Positions 21,796-35,266 of a stretch of DNA of 64,000 nt are shown in pieces (the first letter of the stretch is position 1; every line of letters begins with the position of its first letter). Below the pieces are notes generated by a model. The model saw only the letters and a program-made list of their open reading frames with translations, did not search any database and was not told where the DNA came from. Origin of the DNA: Begonia masoniana (Eukaryota > Streptophyta > Magnoliopsida > Cucurbitales > Begoniaceae); assembly GCA_022432975.1 (NCBI GenBank), contig CM039514.1, positions 8,849,519 through 8,913,518 of the forward strand, read 5' to 3'. Both the position numbers and the translations under genes were made by a program.

Positions 21796-22715
21796 TCACC
21801 CTATGGTTCCATTGTATTTCCTAGCGGCCTCTCTGCTGTCAATGGTGGTTGCATAAGCCTCCGCCGTTTTGCTTGCTGGAGACCTTAAATTAGGCTTTCC
21901 GTATCGCCTTTTCGCTTCCTTGCTATCGATTGTTTCTGTGAAACCGACTCTCCTTGGATCTGGCTGAAACGGAGCTGAATATCGTGGGTACGGAGCAGAG
22001 GAAGGATTCTCAGCTTCCTTCAAGTGGTCCATCGCCATGCCGATATCGTTCGTCGGTTGGTTCAGGCGTCGATTCGTGAGTCTGCTTTGTTGTCCAGGTC
22101 GGTCGGTTTGTCATACCCCAACCGTCGGGGGTTGCCATGCGTGGATCGGAGTATGTGATATGATTCTTATTGTTGTAGTAATCGTCGTAGTTGTCGTTTG
22201 GATTTGGATTTCCGATCGGTCTGATCCATTCTTTTTGGCTGTGATCGCGATCATAGCCATTAGCACCGAGCTGAGGTTGCGGCGATGAATTATGAATTTG
22301 GCGCCAAGATGAAGCATTCAAAACGTCCAATCTATCAGGTCGGCCTGCTTCAGTCTGAATTTTGGTTATGAAATCCTCTACAGATGGTGGACGATCCCGA
22401 ACAGGGCTTGGAAGTCTAGTCCATTTGTCGTTGACATGGCCATAATCCTTCATTTGGTCCGCCATCGTAGGAGAGGTTTGCACGTTCTTGTATTCACTCA
22501 CCATAGGTGAGTGACACTGCTCGAGTTTCTTGGTCGCGCAACTACTTTGCAGTGGTTGGGTAAGCGATGATCGGCCTCTTCCTTCCCTCAGAATCAATCA
22601 GAACTGGTCGGCAAACATGATCGGAGACATAGCTTGTTTTGTTCCATTCATCCGGCTGTGTTCCAGATCCATTGTAGGTGTTGTGACCTCTAAATCGAAA
22701 TCCATATGAAGCCAT
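21796..22715 (-). pseudogene. Unknown plant protein with TIDSREAARKY motifs, two frameshifts
   Basis: Three overlapping open segments in different frames read as one protein. They are MASYGFRFRGHNTYNG...RPVLIDSEGRKRPIIAYP (22715-22542), then a middle piece with WTRLPSPVRDRPPSVEDFITK and a tyrosine/asparagine-rich stretch (about 22580-22010), then FTETIDSKEAKRRYGKPNL and TTIDSREAARKYNGTIG to a stop at 21796. Frame changes are needed at about 22540-22600 and about 22010-22040. No intron of realistic size can explain them. The paired TIDS-EA-(K)Y motif looks like a conserved C-terminal repeat, but I cannot name the family or function. It is either a recently disabled gene or an intact gene with assembly indels. 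Confidence 0.6.
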
Positions 22716-23114
22716 TGCTGAAATCAACGTGATATGAAGCTACTGACTTGAAAGACACGAAGCTTTCTTATACACAATCAAAAGACTCTATAATTTCTTT
22801 TTATAGAGAGAAGAATAGACACCCCATAACCAAAGTAAGAATCACTTGTAAATTTAAAACCAATGATCTGTGTAGTCGACATTCCTCTTACAGATTCCAG
22901 ACAAGACAGTGGAAGAAGAATCATGTTCTCCCCTTCGTTTATTGGTTCACCTTTCCTGGTGAAAGATGGCCGTTCAATGCGTCCACGAAGAGCAAAGTAA
23001 ACACCCCCTTTGAGACGTGGGATGGAAAGTCCAGATCGAGTTCTCGGTGGCAGCACTTACAGAATAATAAACTGACGTGAGAATCAGCGCAGAAATTAAA
23101 CATGGAAAATATGA

Positions 23115-23240
23115 GGGTATCTCGTGTTTTACAAGAGGTCAAGTGGTACCAGATTCTATAAGCCCATGCACTTTAGTTGGAGGTTCGAATCTAGGAAAGG
23201 TATAAAACTCTCATGCTAGCTGGGAGAAGTCTTGTGAGTT
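23115..23240 (+). repeat. tRNA-derived SINE-like sequence
   Basis: Contains a good pol III B box (GGTTCGAATC at 23182-23191) about 45 bases after an A-box-like GGTCAAGTGGTACC (23127-23140). The segment between does not fold as a full tRNA with a recognisable anticodon arm and matching acceptor stem. The AAGTGGTAC string also occurs in the foldback element at 56624-56881 on its minus strand. A tRNA-derived SINE is the best guess; the ends are not defined. Confidence 0.4.
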
Positions 23241-25271
23241 AATGCGACGCCACGCTGTGACTCGAGGGGCCCACTATTGTTGGGTTGTTACTCTGGGGGT
23301 GTGGGCCGGTCGCCACAAAAAAAGGCGCGGCTACGAGTCAAATGACAAAGTTTGGAGGAGCTCCGGACCGTGGGTATTCTGTCACTCAAAAGACAATTTC
23401 AGAGAGATGGATCAAATATACTATATTGGTCAGGTAGATTGGGATGAAATAAACACACATCTGATTTGGATTAACAACTTAAACCCCACCAGTTTTCCTT
23501 CCATTCCACGTTAGTGTTTTTATTAAACACCCAAGCAGAATATAGCACTAGACCAAAACTTGAAACTCAGCTGGCCTGTTTTTTTTACATTACTCAATTC
23601 CACCACCACCACTATGGACAGACTCAGACAACTTATTCTGCTTCTTTGTTGATTAAGATCACCACCGCCATTACCTCCATTTCTCTCTGTGTATGCATTC
23701 TCAATTTTACCTCTCGTAGTCTTTGACTGTGAAATGGAATAAATACAGCCATATTTATGGATTTGACTATTTTTCTCAGACATGAATCAGTCGAGGATGA
23801 GCACAGGGCTTCACAGATGGCCCGTTTTTTTATTATGTTTGCAAAACGATTGGATTTTGGAAGTGGAGTGGGCTGCCCAATTGACTATTATGTATATATC
23901 TCTAAATGGACTGACAATGAAAGCTAGCTTTTCTTACCAGGTTATTACGAGTGAGTCGCACCTTGAACTTTGAAAATACAGATAATTGATCTCTCTCTTG
24001 TTTATCTGCTTAATGGACCTTTTATTTTGACACATTCACAAGATGGACATTAAAATCTGTTAAATCTTTCATATGAGCGACACATAATTGTCTGAAACCA
24101 CATATTTCACCCACTAAGTGAGCCTGTTTCTCACAAGATGGGCGAGGTTAGGCTCTCGCAATGTCCCATGTCTGTTTTTTTTTTTTTTACTGCAAATAAA
24201 ATAAAATAAATAAATGTTCCTAACCATCCTATAATTAATCAAATAGAAATAACCTCGTATGATTGGATTGGACTGCAAAGCATTGATACAACTACTCATC
24301 TCATCTTCTTGGATGATGGGCGTGATGAATTTGAAGCTAGAAGTATATGACAGTTGTTTTCAACACCACTTGCCTTCCCTTTTGGCACTATAATCTCCTC
24401 TTCCAAGAACAGGAACAACACCCAAAATTAAATGTCCACCTTCTTTCTCCCTTAAATTCTTACCATATATCGATCGGATTTGCAATAAGAAACTATATTA
24501 TTCGTCAAACTTAACGCTACTAAACATAGTTTCAGAAGAAAATCATGTCACATAAAAGGGTCGCACAAATCTCGTATGACAAGTCGAAGTGCATGTGCGA
24601 TAGTGAGAAATTTTCTATATCAACAAAATGACCAGTCTCGAATAAATGGAAAACGTATTTATTTCCAAATTAAAAAATAATAATATAAAATCAACTTCAC
24701 GACATTGTATTTCTCTAATGCTAGGTATGTAATCCACAACCAATCTACTTACTTTCTGGCACCATAATTCTAATCTTCACAATGAAAGTGCAGCCAAATT
24801 CTATAATATTTTGTCATCATTACGCAAGACCCCCTGAAGATAGATGAAATTTAAAATTTCAATACCTTGAAACAGCCACAAAATTTCAGGCCATGAACTT
24901 ATTGGCGAGGTTGGAATCTGAGAAACTCACTGCAATGAGCAAATCATTGATTTTCCAATTTACAAGCCTTTAATATAAGCTTCTGACCATCACAAGAATC
25001 AATAAGTGCCTGCGGAAATTTTATTTTAAATTAGCAATCAATAATTGTATTAAAAGAAAAGTATTTACAAAAGGTAGTTAAAATAGGCTCAACAACCTAA
25101 GAGATAGTCACATAAAATTCGTCTAAAGTATGACCCAAAAAGGATAAATATTCATCACATCAACTTTTTCTTTTCTTTCCCAAAAAAAAAAAAAACCCCG
25201 CAGGCCACAAAAACAGAGAAAGAGTCTATCTCAGTATCAAACTTACAAGTGCACACCATCGTCTGTGCCCG
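23240..25271. other. Gap between the TIDS gene and WDR48, no gene seen
   Basis: A GC-rich patch at 23240-23380 follows the SINE-like unit and may belong to it. The rest is AT-rich, with short unsupported frames only, and includes the WDR48 3' untranslated region up to 25271. Confidence 0.4.
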
Positions 25272-28200
25272 TCACCTGTCTGGAACCACTCTGTAGTTGA
25301 GAACCAGGTCTTCAGGCTTCTTCCAAATATAAGCACGGACAGTGGCTAAACTAAGCTCTGAGGACAAGACCTGAGAAAAAGAAACCAAGTTGTTGCTATC
25401 GATATCCATTGAAAAATGTTGGGACACATTAATTTATAAATACAGCATTGCAACTCAAGATGGACAAAAAATAAAAAAACATATTTTTATTATTTCCTAC
25501 TCTACTTGCCTGATTATTACACAAAATCTCTATGGAAGGCTTAAGCTTTGGCCGAGGCTTTAGTCCAGATCTAAAAGATCCATCCCCAAGTGCTGAGTTT
25601 GATAATGGCCCTCCAGATAGTCCAGGAGTAAAAGGAACATCAGCATTTACACTGTCAACTGGTTTGTCAAGGAACATCTTTTCTATGACGTAATTCACAA
25701 CCTAGATTTATCAGAAGAAGAGGTAAATAAGACAAAATATCTTAAAAGAATGTACGACAAAATAATTAATTCCAAGGGTCTACTCTCATTAATGAAAGAT
25801 AACAATGTCACAAATCAACCGCCCTTTAACGAAATCCGTTTCCATATAAAATTGCTTGTCAGAGCCAGAAGAATTGAGATTTAGATAGAGATTTTCATTA
25901 AATATGCCTCTCACTTAATAGCAGCATTAAAAATTTTCTAATTAATTTTTTACACGGTAACTTAAAAAACTTATTGTGTTATAAGTGCTTTCTGATGTAT
26001 ACGTAGTTTGATATCCTTAGCTACATCATTGTGACAAGACAAAAAACATTAAATAGACTTGTGCATGAATTTACAACCTGAAAAACCAAATACTTACTTT
26101 ATGAACTCTTAATATACGAGGTGCACTCAATTTTCCTTGAGTCAGGACCTGGAGAGATGAACCCTCACATGGATGAAGATAAAAGCTGCACCTGTGGAAA
26201 AAAACTCTAATCTCATTTGGAAGAGAGATTTAATGAAATGATAGCTTTAACAGCATTTTATGTAATTATATTTTTCACCATTAAATAACACTACTACTAT
26301 TGTCTCCCTCGTTGCCAACTCGCTTCTTTTTTCTTTTATTTAATTTTAAAATCAGATATTAATACACAAGGTACTAAACATCTAGTTGAATTTAATGTTA
26401 GAAAAGAAAGAATGAACTGAAAACTGAAAATTACTTGGTGTTTTCTCTAGGTGGTAGGCGATTATTCAACACACAATCTAAACACCACCATGGAAAGTCC
26501 TTCTCATCTTCAGTTCCATCTAACTCGGTAATCTTCTTCCTCCAAGGACCTCCTTGAGAACCCTCGGTAATAATTGAAGGAGGGGAAATAGCCGAAAATT
26601 CAAATGGCGGATACACGGTGGAGTCATTTTCAGCATTACCATCTACCTCAATTCTAGAATGGGAAAAACTCCTGGCAGCAGTATCTTTGCCGGACAGAGC
26701 TTCTCCGTTAGCAGAAGGTTGAGATCCAGATCTTTGCTTTCTTTTGACCAACCAATGAGCCAAGAGTCCTTTAAGGGTTTCTCGAGCTAGATTTACCTTA
26801 AACAAGAAATGAGCATATAAAATATTAAAATCACTGCAGTTAGATAGGAAAAAAATATTTGTTAAAACATTTTCTATTAAGTATAAGTATAGATCAAATC
26901 ACAAAACTCCCCAAAAGTATTTATTTTTTCTTTGAACAATCATATGAGTAATCTTCAGGCATGAAAAGATTTCTGCAATATCTAACCACTGGAGAACATT
27001 TTGAAAGGATTTTATTCAGTTAAGAGTAGTCAATAATAAACTCTAATGTAGAAAGTTTTTTAGCATCACCTAAGAGCTAATACCCATGCATATATAGAGC
27101 ATCTGAAAGAAAGAAAGAACAACAGCAACACTCACCTTATCATCCTCTAGTTTCCCAGCAATATTAAGGTCTGCTGAATACATTTCTGCAGAAAAGCACT
27201 GAGGGGTATCCAAATGGACAGACAAACTTCCAAGCCTTGTATCCACCGTAAACCATGTTGGAATACTTACCTGGAACAATATCACCTATAAAAATGCCGG
27301 GTCTAGATATTTAAAACCAACACTTCATAAGATAACTAAGCTAGATATCTCACCATCTCAAATAGTTCTTCTTTCTTCTCCTCAAAAGACACCTACAATT
27401 TGGAAAAAAAAAAAAAAAATTATAGAAATAAGCAAGCAACCCCACCCCCCTAACAATTCCAATGGAAAATTTCTTTTTAAAAAAAGAGTGACTAGAATGT
27501 AACCTTTCCGTAATCTTCAACTACAGTGCCCCTAGTGACCTCCCACAATTTAACCGAACCAGTAGTATCCTACAAAAGAAACTCAAATCACAGTCATGTA
27601 TAAACGGGAAAATGTTTTGTGGACTAACAGGTACACTTACATATTGAAGTTAATAAAATGGTAATGCACAGTGACATTATGGTTACCTTAGTCAGAACAT
27701 GTCTTCTATTATTTAATATTTCATGTTGCACAATAACAGAAGTTCCATGAATAGTAGTAATTGGTTCTTTATATACAGGAGCCTGCAAAAAAATTATATA
27801 AAGGTGAGATCACAGAACGTGGACACCCTCAAAACCTCAAAATCAGCACAAGAAGCAAAATAATCAACAAAAGGCTCAAATCATAACCAACAAAAAGGCT
27901 AAACAGAGGAAAATTAAAAAACAGCCAAAAACTCAATAAGATAACTAGTGAAAAGCTAGTACAGAACAATTGTCATAGATCAATTCATAAGGAAAAATTA
28001 AACACAAACCAAAAGTACAAAATGATCTAAATAAGTAAGAAACAATATGAAATCTAACAATATTAAAGTTTTTTTATGCAGGTTTACAAAAAAAACAATA
28101 ATATAGGAATTACTCACAGGAACAGATCCCTCCAATGAAACCCTAGCCCTAGAAAATGACAAGTTTCCGGCCAAGAATGAACCTCCCCTCTGGAAAACCT

Positions 28201-31200
28201 TTTGAGGATTACGCCCTTCAGCAGGCCATCTACAAATTGTCGAATCTGTCGTTGCAACCCATATGCTATCGTCTTGTGCAGCCAATTTCTGAATGGGATA
28301 CTCCCCTGAGCAAAGGAGGAGACTCTCTCTTGTTGTCAAGTCAGTCAAGTATAACTGAAAGTACAACAGAAATTGGAATTAGAATGTAGAACAATGAGAA
28401 AGTCAACACCAAAAAAGCCAACCAATAATAGTAGATGCATTATTTAGGTTTGCCAGCAAATTGAACTAACCGAAAGGTCCCTTCCACCACTGTACACATG
28501 ACCAAAAGTAGGAGTGCTAGCTAGAGCCCAAACAGAATCTGTATGCACAGCATAAGAATGCACACATCTTTGCTGACCAAGATCCCATAGTCTACAAGGG
28601 CACACATATAGCCATGTCAACAGCATTTAAAATTAAAAGTAAGATTAATTTTTAAATCTCCTAGATCATATCCCAACAAACAATACCAAACATGTATTAA
28701 AGTAAGTTACCACCTGATCATGGAATCAGAAGATCCTGACAAGCAAAACCTACAAGAATAAATATGATTAACAAGTAATATAAATATAGGACCGGGGAAG
28801 AACAAAAAAAGAAGGCATCGTCAGAAAAGCATAATACATACTCCAGATAAGCTCAATATTAATTTTCCACCATTAAATAAAACTATTTTCCCATCAATTA
28901 TCAAAAGATCTTGAACTTCATTCTAATCAAATTACACAACGCATACATATCCACAAAACTGGAATTTTCTCACTAATACTTTCCAAAATATGACCCATGT
29001 AAAGAGATGATAATCATTTTCTACAACTAGAATCAATATGGGAGTAAGATGAGATAGTTATTTACACGTCGAAAACCATTATAAAAAGTTGGCTACACAA
29101 ACCTGCCAGTAGAATCTAAAAGAAGAGCTCTGACATTATCTGTATGTCCTCTAAGCTTCATAGTCTTTGAGCCAGTTCTTGGATCCCAAATCCGCACCAC
29201 CTAAAAAAATTAACAAACACAAAATCTCCTACAGTAACCTTTTATAAATATTTTTCAATGAATCAAATAATAGGCCAAAAAAATTTAGATTGGTAAAAAA
29301 AACGCAACTTGATATATCCAGCAGTACCAAAACAATGTATTTACATTGACCAGAAAGAACCATAATCACAATTCATACCTTTTCAGTTCCCCCAGAAACA
29401 AGAAGAGTTCCACTATCATTCATTGCCAATGCATAAACTGATTCCTTATGCCCTTTGGCAGCAATTGGAACATAACCATGAGATTGAGTCGAGGGCATTA
29501 CAATGTTGTTACTAGAGCTGATAGGTCGTAAACTTGTAACTGGTAATATATTTGTTGAAGTAGTGACACCATTAGAGCAATCATCAACCACTGTATCATT
29601 TGGCTTAGAGATTGGAGTACATGCAGCTTCAAGATCCCATATGAAAACCTCCCCACCAAGCCCGCCAGAAGCAACAAGATTGCTCTAAAATGCACGAGAC
29701 TAAAAATGGATCAGAAAATAACATGCATAAAACAATAATTTATTCTCCAGAATTCAGAAACTGCTCCCAGGGTAAACAACAAAATAAAATAATCAACAAA
29801 GAAATTACATTTTTCCCTGCTACCGCAAGACAAGTCACATAATCAGAGTGATAGCGCAAAGTCCTAGTACAAGTCCCATCAGACAAGCAATTCCATGTCT
29901 AAAATATATCAAAAAGAAAAGAAATGGCAAATCAGTCCATATATGACAGTCAGTGAGTGATTGGAAAAAAAAAACACCAAGCGGACAACAATGATCTGAA
30001 GTGAAGAACCTTCAGCGTAGTATCTGAAGAACATGAAACAAGGGTGTTTTCACCAGCAAGAACTGCATCATTGACCTGCATTATTGGACACAGTGTCAGA
30101 TGAACTGATATAGTTTGATAACAAACTTTCTATATATAAAAAAAAAAAGAATGCCATATTTATTTCTTCATTTTCTTTCTTTCCCTTTTTTTCTGTGTCA
30201 ACCCCATGTTCACATGTGGAAAAGTAGCTTCTTTAATGAAGCAAATGCCTCTACTGGGAAATCAATAAATATTAGTTAGGCTGTAAGTAGGGTGATTTCA
30301 AATATTATCTTTTGCAATTTTTCCGGTTTTTCCTTTTGACTTAAATATTACATATGTACCTTCTCCATGTTCAATATTAACATAATATTTGATTTCCAAC
30401 AAAATAATATTATGAAGTCAAATTAAATCCACAAACAAAGCACAAAAATAATATAAGCCAAAGGGTAAGTTGAACCTCAGGTAACGATCACAAAAATTAA
30501 AACATAGATGATACAAAGAAAGACCAGGGTAGAATATACCCAATCAACATGAGACTCAAACGTCGCAGAGCAAGAAGCAGCATTTTCGTCTAATTCCCAT
30601 CTCTTTAGGGTACCATCACGACTTCCAGTGAAGATATAATCATGCCCATCAGAGGCTGACTTTAGAACTGCCAGACAGTTTACGCCAGCACAATGCTGCA
30701 AACATAGAACATCTTCAAAACAGTGACATAACATATCGGTTTACATGAGAAACATGTCAAAATTTCCAACCAGACTGGACAGCATTAAAAAAGTTCTTAA
30801 AAAACTGAAGACAGATGCTTCAATGGAAAATTAATGGTTTTGCTTCAATTGAACTTCGTTGCCCAGAGAAATTTTTCCTAAAATAATTGTATAATTTATT
30901 ATACATGCATTGAAAGAATCTCAAAACACACACACATATATATAAAAGAAAGAAGAAGTCCCAATCAAGCCTTTGACTAATTTCAAGTATGCTAGTATTT
31001 GTTTTTTTTGTACATTTAAGGTATGTAGCATACAGTGATCCAAAAAGTATTATCTCTTTCAAACAGGATATCATTAAATACTTTTGTTAAGATTCAAAGA
31101 ATGCTACATTAAAAATGATTTCTCATTACTATTAACAATTTTCCTAGCAAGACAGGAAGAAGCAAGGAATTATTAAATGGGAATTACAATTTAATATCAT

Positions 31201-31485
31201 TTAAAATATATTTTTTAACAGCAGAAGATCGAAGTAGTTCACATTCACTCTTGCATCTGAATAATATCGAAAAATCAGTTATAAATGACAGTTCAATGAT
31301 TAGACAATCGTGGTAGAAGAAGCAATAACAGGAAGTTTTGAAAAAAGGACTATATATTTGGACAGTTACACGTGCATAATCCACACCTTTGTATCATCAG
31401 CATCATTCAAAACATACGTGAATCTCTTTTCTTTACGAGGGCGGGTAGAATTGGATGTGTTCCCTGCGCTGCCCACACGATGCAT
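25272..31485 (-). CDS. WDR48: WDR48/UAF1-type WD40 repeat protein
   Basis: In animals and fungi WDR48 activates ubiquitin-specific proteases (USP1, USP12, USP46); in plants this role is inferred. Seventeen coding exons: 31485-31387, 30695-30540, 30075-30010, 29898-29809, 29684-29379, 29200-29103, 28749-28714, 28591-28471, 28354-28118, 27782-27687, 27569-27504, 27392-27354, 27270-27136, 26796-26435, 26191-26098, 25701-25510, 25370-25272. All phases close, giving 763 residues. WD40 blades run from about 34 to 400 ([60 protein letters not shown]). The C-terminal DUF3337 region includes [29 protein letters not shown] and [16 protein letters not shown]. The insert at exon 5 (S/T/N-rich) between blades is long. 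A leader intron ends at 31497; its donor was not placed. Confidence 0.93.
25371..25509 (-). other. GC-AG intron in WDR48
   Basis: The last WDR48 intron starts AATCAG|GCAAGT (25509-25504 on the minus strand) and ends CTCAG at 25371. No GT donor keeps the family sequence CNNQVL-SEL intact. The donor is otherwise a perfect match to the consensus (CAG|GCAAGT), as is typical of the minor GC-AG class. Confidence 0.85.
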
Positions 31486-31495
31486 CGCAGAACTA

Positions 31496-33020
31496 CCTAA
31501 AATAAATTTAAATAAATACTCAATAAACAACTGTTATCCTTTTGATTTTCCCAAACTATCCAACACAAAAAATTAAGGATTTAAGGACCTATATGTAACA
31601 TGGGGCACATTTTAGATGAGTGGTTAAGACACCTAATGAGGCGGTGTTTCTGAGAGAATTGAAATAACCTCGTACATCAACATTATTCAGTGATTAAAAA
31701 GCTCATCTCCATAATTATAAGTGTCTATGGATAAGCCGGTTTCCATAATAGATGTATACACTGAACACTCTTTTTAACAACTTAAAGAGTCCATAAACCA
31801 GTGAGGGGATAAGCTTCTCAGTTTAATTGAGCCTAGAGCCCCTTCTCTTTTGCAGAAACCACGAGCATCTGGCTACAATGGGCTCCTTTCATTACAAGGC
31901 ATTTCGATTGTAGTTTTCTTGTAACTCAGTTATTATGAGCTTGAACTATAAATATAAACGTTAATCAATCCTAGACTTAAAAAGTCCAATAAAAACAAAG
32001 ATTATGTTTCCTCCAAGAAGCGCTGAAGCAAATATACATGCACAAAACAGAGCATCCAATTATTTTACCTCGAAATTCCTGTATTTCTTGAGGGTTTTTT
32101 TTCCTGATAATTTACTTTGCTACGTGCAGACCCCAAAACACATTAATAAGGCATTAAAGAAGACCGTGCCCCATTTTGCATCAGTCAATTTGTGTTATAG
32201 AACTAAGAGGAGACAATAATAATGTCGATGATGATTTAGGGCAGATACTGGAAATCACTATTCATTTAACTACAAGCAGAGATTAAAACAAATACGAAAT
32301 ATTTCTTTGCAAAGAAAAATAAAAGTAAAGCCATAATAATTGGTTTTGTACTAAGCCATCTACTTCAAATATTAGCTGGTTAAATAACCTTCGAACTTAA
32401 TCTAGTCAAGCACATCATCCGTTCTGCGAGATCTTAGTCAGACTACATTCCATACCTCCTCAAACTCATGAAAAGTTCACCACCAATCTCTTTTAAGAAA
32501 AAAAAAAAATCAAGATCAATAGATGAAAAAAAATCTACCGATACTGATTACATTCTTACTTGTCTGAGCTACCACATAAAACAGAGACATAGAACATAAA
32601 ATCAAAGGACAACACGATTATATCAATCAATTTCAGAAAAACGAGAAAAACTATGAATCAATAACGAAGCCCAGAACAAACTCCAAAAGATTATTACGAT
32701 CCCCTAAAATTAATCAATCCTGGCACGAGGTTAAATTTCCAACCAAACCTACGATAATTTAAATAGCAGACTATTTCAGAGCCATAATCGAATAACTCGA
32801 GAAATACAACAATCTATGAAAAACGAGAACTTAACAATCAAATACCAGATAAACACGAGGAAATAAGAGTACAGGAATCAAAAGCCTAACGGTAAGCGAA
32901 TCAGCAACTGAAGTCGAAACTCAATTCCTGCTTTACACTTTCTTCTTTCACCACTACGCAGTTCCAAAATTCCAGAACGAGAAAGTCAGAGAGAGAGAGA
33001 GAGAGAGATAGAGAGATATG
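31496..33020 (-). promoter_or_regulatory. WDR48 leader intron, first exon and promoter region
   Basis: The leader exon before the start codon begins at 31496, after TTTATTTTAG. The intron upstream is about 1.4 kb of AT-rich DNA. The first exon probably lies near 32900-33000, where the minus strand is pyrimidine-rich, including a (CT)n run at about 32989-33018, the kind of Y-rich initiator region common in plant promoters. No TATA box was assigned. Confidence 0.4.
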
Positions 33021-33392
33021 GGTTTTCCCTCCGGCCCTGGATGTTGTTTAGCTAAGTCCTTTGACTGAGTTTTAGCCTTTCATGTAGGGTAATTTGGTCA
33101 TTTGCATAAAAACAGATAAACTAATCAACAAGAAGTCGTTGCTTACGCGCTAGATAAGATCGTACTCGCTCACTAATCCGCCCATCTGTTCGTGTGGAAC
33201 CTACCTGGGCCAGGCCAACATTTGCGAAAGACGTGGTTTACATGACGAGATTACGAAATTACCAACGAATCCTTCTAGCAGAGGGGATTTGTAAAATTAA
33301 AGAAAGTACAGTAACAAATTAGCAATAAAGACCAATAAGTTTACCTATTTATTAATCAATCCATTATTCATGGCCCGACTAAAATAGTTTAT

Positions 33393-33567
33393 TTTGTTCT
33401 CTTATTCTATTATCTTAAAATATCTTAATAATTTTAAACAATGATTAGTATAATTAATATAATAAATTAAATATTGATGATTTATTACATTAATTATATT
33501 TTGATTGCATCAATTATTATTTGACATATCAACAAGTATTTTAAGAAAGTAAAATAAAAGAATAAAT
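33393..33567. repeat. MITE-like foldback, family B, copy 1
   Basis: About 175 bp. The left arm (attctattatcttaaaatat...aacaatgatt) is inverted on the right (aatcaattattatttgac-like...agtattttaagaaagtaaaataaaagaat), with an AT-rich centre (aatataataaatta). No open frame. Confidence 0.55.
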
Positions 33568-33600
33568 ATAGTAAATTTAAAAATAATACAGTTATGCTTA

Positions 33601-33762
33601 TTCTTTGATTCTACTTTCTTAAAAATACTCGATTGAATTGTTAAACAATGATTGATGCAATCAATAATATAATAAATTAACTATTTACAATTTATTACAT
33701 TAATTACATAAATCATTATTTTACATGTCAACGAGTATTTTAATATAGTAGAATAAGATAGT
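33601..33762. repeat. MITE-like foldback, family B, copy 2
   Basis: About 160 bp, starting ttctttgattctactttctt and ending ttaatatagtagaataagat, with the same centre as copy 1. The two copies lie in the same orientation only about 35 bp apart, so this is a tandem insertion or a local duplication. Related sequence recurs at 37322-37476. Confidence 0.55.
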
Positions 33763-34010
33763 AAACGTAATAGATTTAAAATAAATATATTTTTTATTTT
33801 TTAAACTATTTCTATTTGTTTTTATTTTTTAAAGTAAATCAACTCAAACTTATTATTCTTGTACATTCTCTTTCTAGTGTATATAAATTAATTTAGTCTG
33901 TTTTTTTTATAAATTTAATACCCTAAATTACAACGTTACTAACTAGGACATGGCTCTTAAAATATATAATTACCCTTTTGCTCGTTGCAAGATTTAAATA
34001 ATTAAAGTTT

Positions 34011-34154
34011 CGTCTTCACACATTTATACTATTGGGTTTAACTTATATCGTCTTCATATATTTTATGTTTGGTTACCAAATACGTCTTCACGCATTTATA
34101 CTATTGGGCTTAACTTATATCGTCTTCATATACTTTATGTTTGGTTACCAAATA
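34011..34154. repeat. 72-bp tandem duplication
   Basis: cgtcttcacacatttatact at 34011 recurs as cgtcttcacgcatttatact at 34083. The copies differ at about three positions over 72 bases. Non-coding. Confidence 0.85.
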
Positions 34155-34383
34155 CGTATTTAACTACTTTTAACGAGTTTTACATTATAATCACTATACA
34201 TAGTAATTGTAGGCACATTGATATAATAAATTCTAACACGTTTGATTTTAAAAAATAAAAATAATTTTAAGCTAATTAATTATTGAAATAGATAAATTAG
34301 TATAACTATGAAAATAAATTCCAAGTAATTGATAATTCAATCAATTCTTATGATTATTGGTCATGTTAGTTGTACAAGCTCTC

Positions 34384-34513
34384 TAATTTTATTTCACGAC
34401 ATGACATTTACGTGTTACTCGTGAATTGATATGATAATTACGATAAATTATAAATGATTAAAATAATAATTAATTGTACCAATTAATAAGTGTCACTTCG
34501 TGAAATGAAATTA
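34384..34513. repeat. MITE-like foldback, family A, copy 3
   Basis: About 130 bp. The left arm taattttatttcacgacatg pairs with the right arm cacttcgtgaaatgaaatta when inverted, which is the best-preserved pair in this family. The centre matches the copies near 5833 and 7003. Confidence 0.6.
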
Positions 34514-35266
34514 AGTCTAAAATTCTAAGCTAAACATAACGTTATAATAATTTTACAATTTAACGTAACATTTATTTACTTGTAAAATAATTATAATATA
34601 TTGTAAATATTTACATATTGCTTCCATCAATGAATTATGAACACGTAAACACAATATTAGAGTATAATCTCACGTCTAAAATTAAACGGTAAAGACACAA
34701 ATTCTACCCAAAATACACAAATCTAATAATCTCTTTCGAGTTCTAAAATTTCCAATCAATGTTTCATCAACTACAAACCAATAATGTAACCGGGAGTCGC
34801 AAAATTTCCAAGAAGATAACATAGATCCATATTGTTCCAAGCAAATGCATGAAATAAAACTATTTGATTGTTTTGAAAAGATGAAAAGTGAACTACAACC
34901 AAATTCCACTCTCGTTAAGAGTCTTCAAATCTACCTTCCTCAGGAAATGATGAACTCCGGCACATAAAACTTACACCTTGAACAATAGATGGAGTGAAAG
35001 ATAAATTTCTAGTAAAATGATGAAAATTGCCAGAGAATTACAAAAAATTGAAGAGATACCTAGATGGCTAACTCTCTCAATTTCTTGCCCAAAAACATTT
35101 AATGAGAGTTTCCTTCTCAATCCTAGCATGGAGGGGTCGGCAAAACTAGACTAAAACCACAGTTTTAACCGAAGCGTGCAGTTCAATCTCGGTTTGGGTC
35201 AATTCTACCCACACACGGTTCCAATTTTGGTTATGGAGTTTCAAAAATTGTGCGATCAGATCCTGA

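Noticed and set aside
22748..23142. Open frames on both strands at 22748-23080 and 22778-23142
   Set aside because: Overlapping frames on both strands with no conserved motif, upstream of the TIDS gene; no support for coding.
23115..23200. Possible tRNA gene, because of the B box GGTTCGAATC
   Set aside because: No cloverleaf with a paired acceptor stem and anticodon arm could be built; kept as SINE-like instead.
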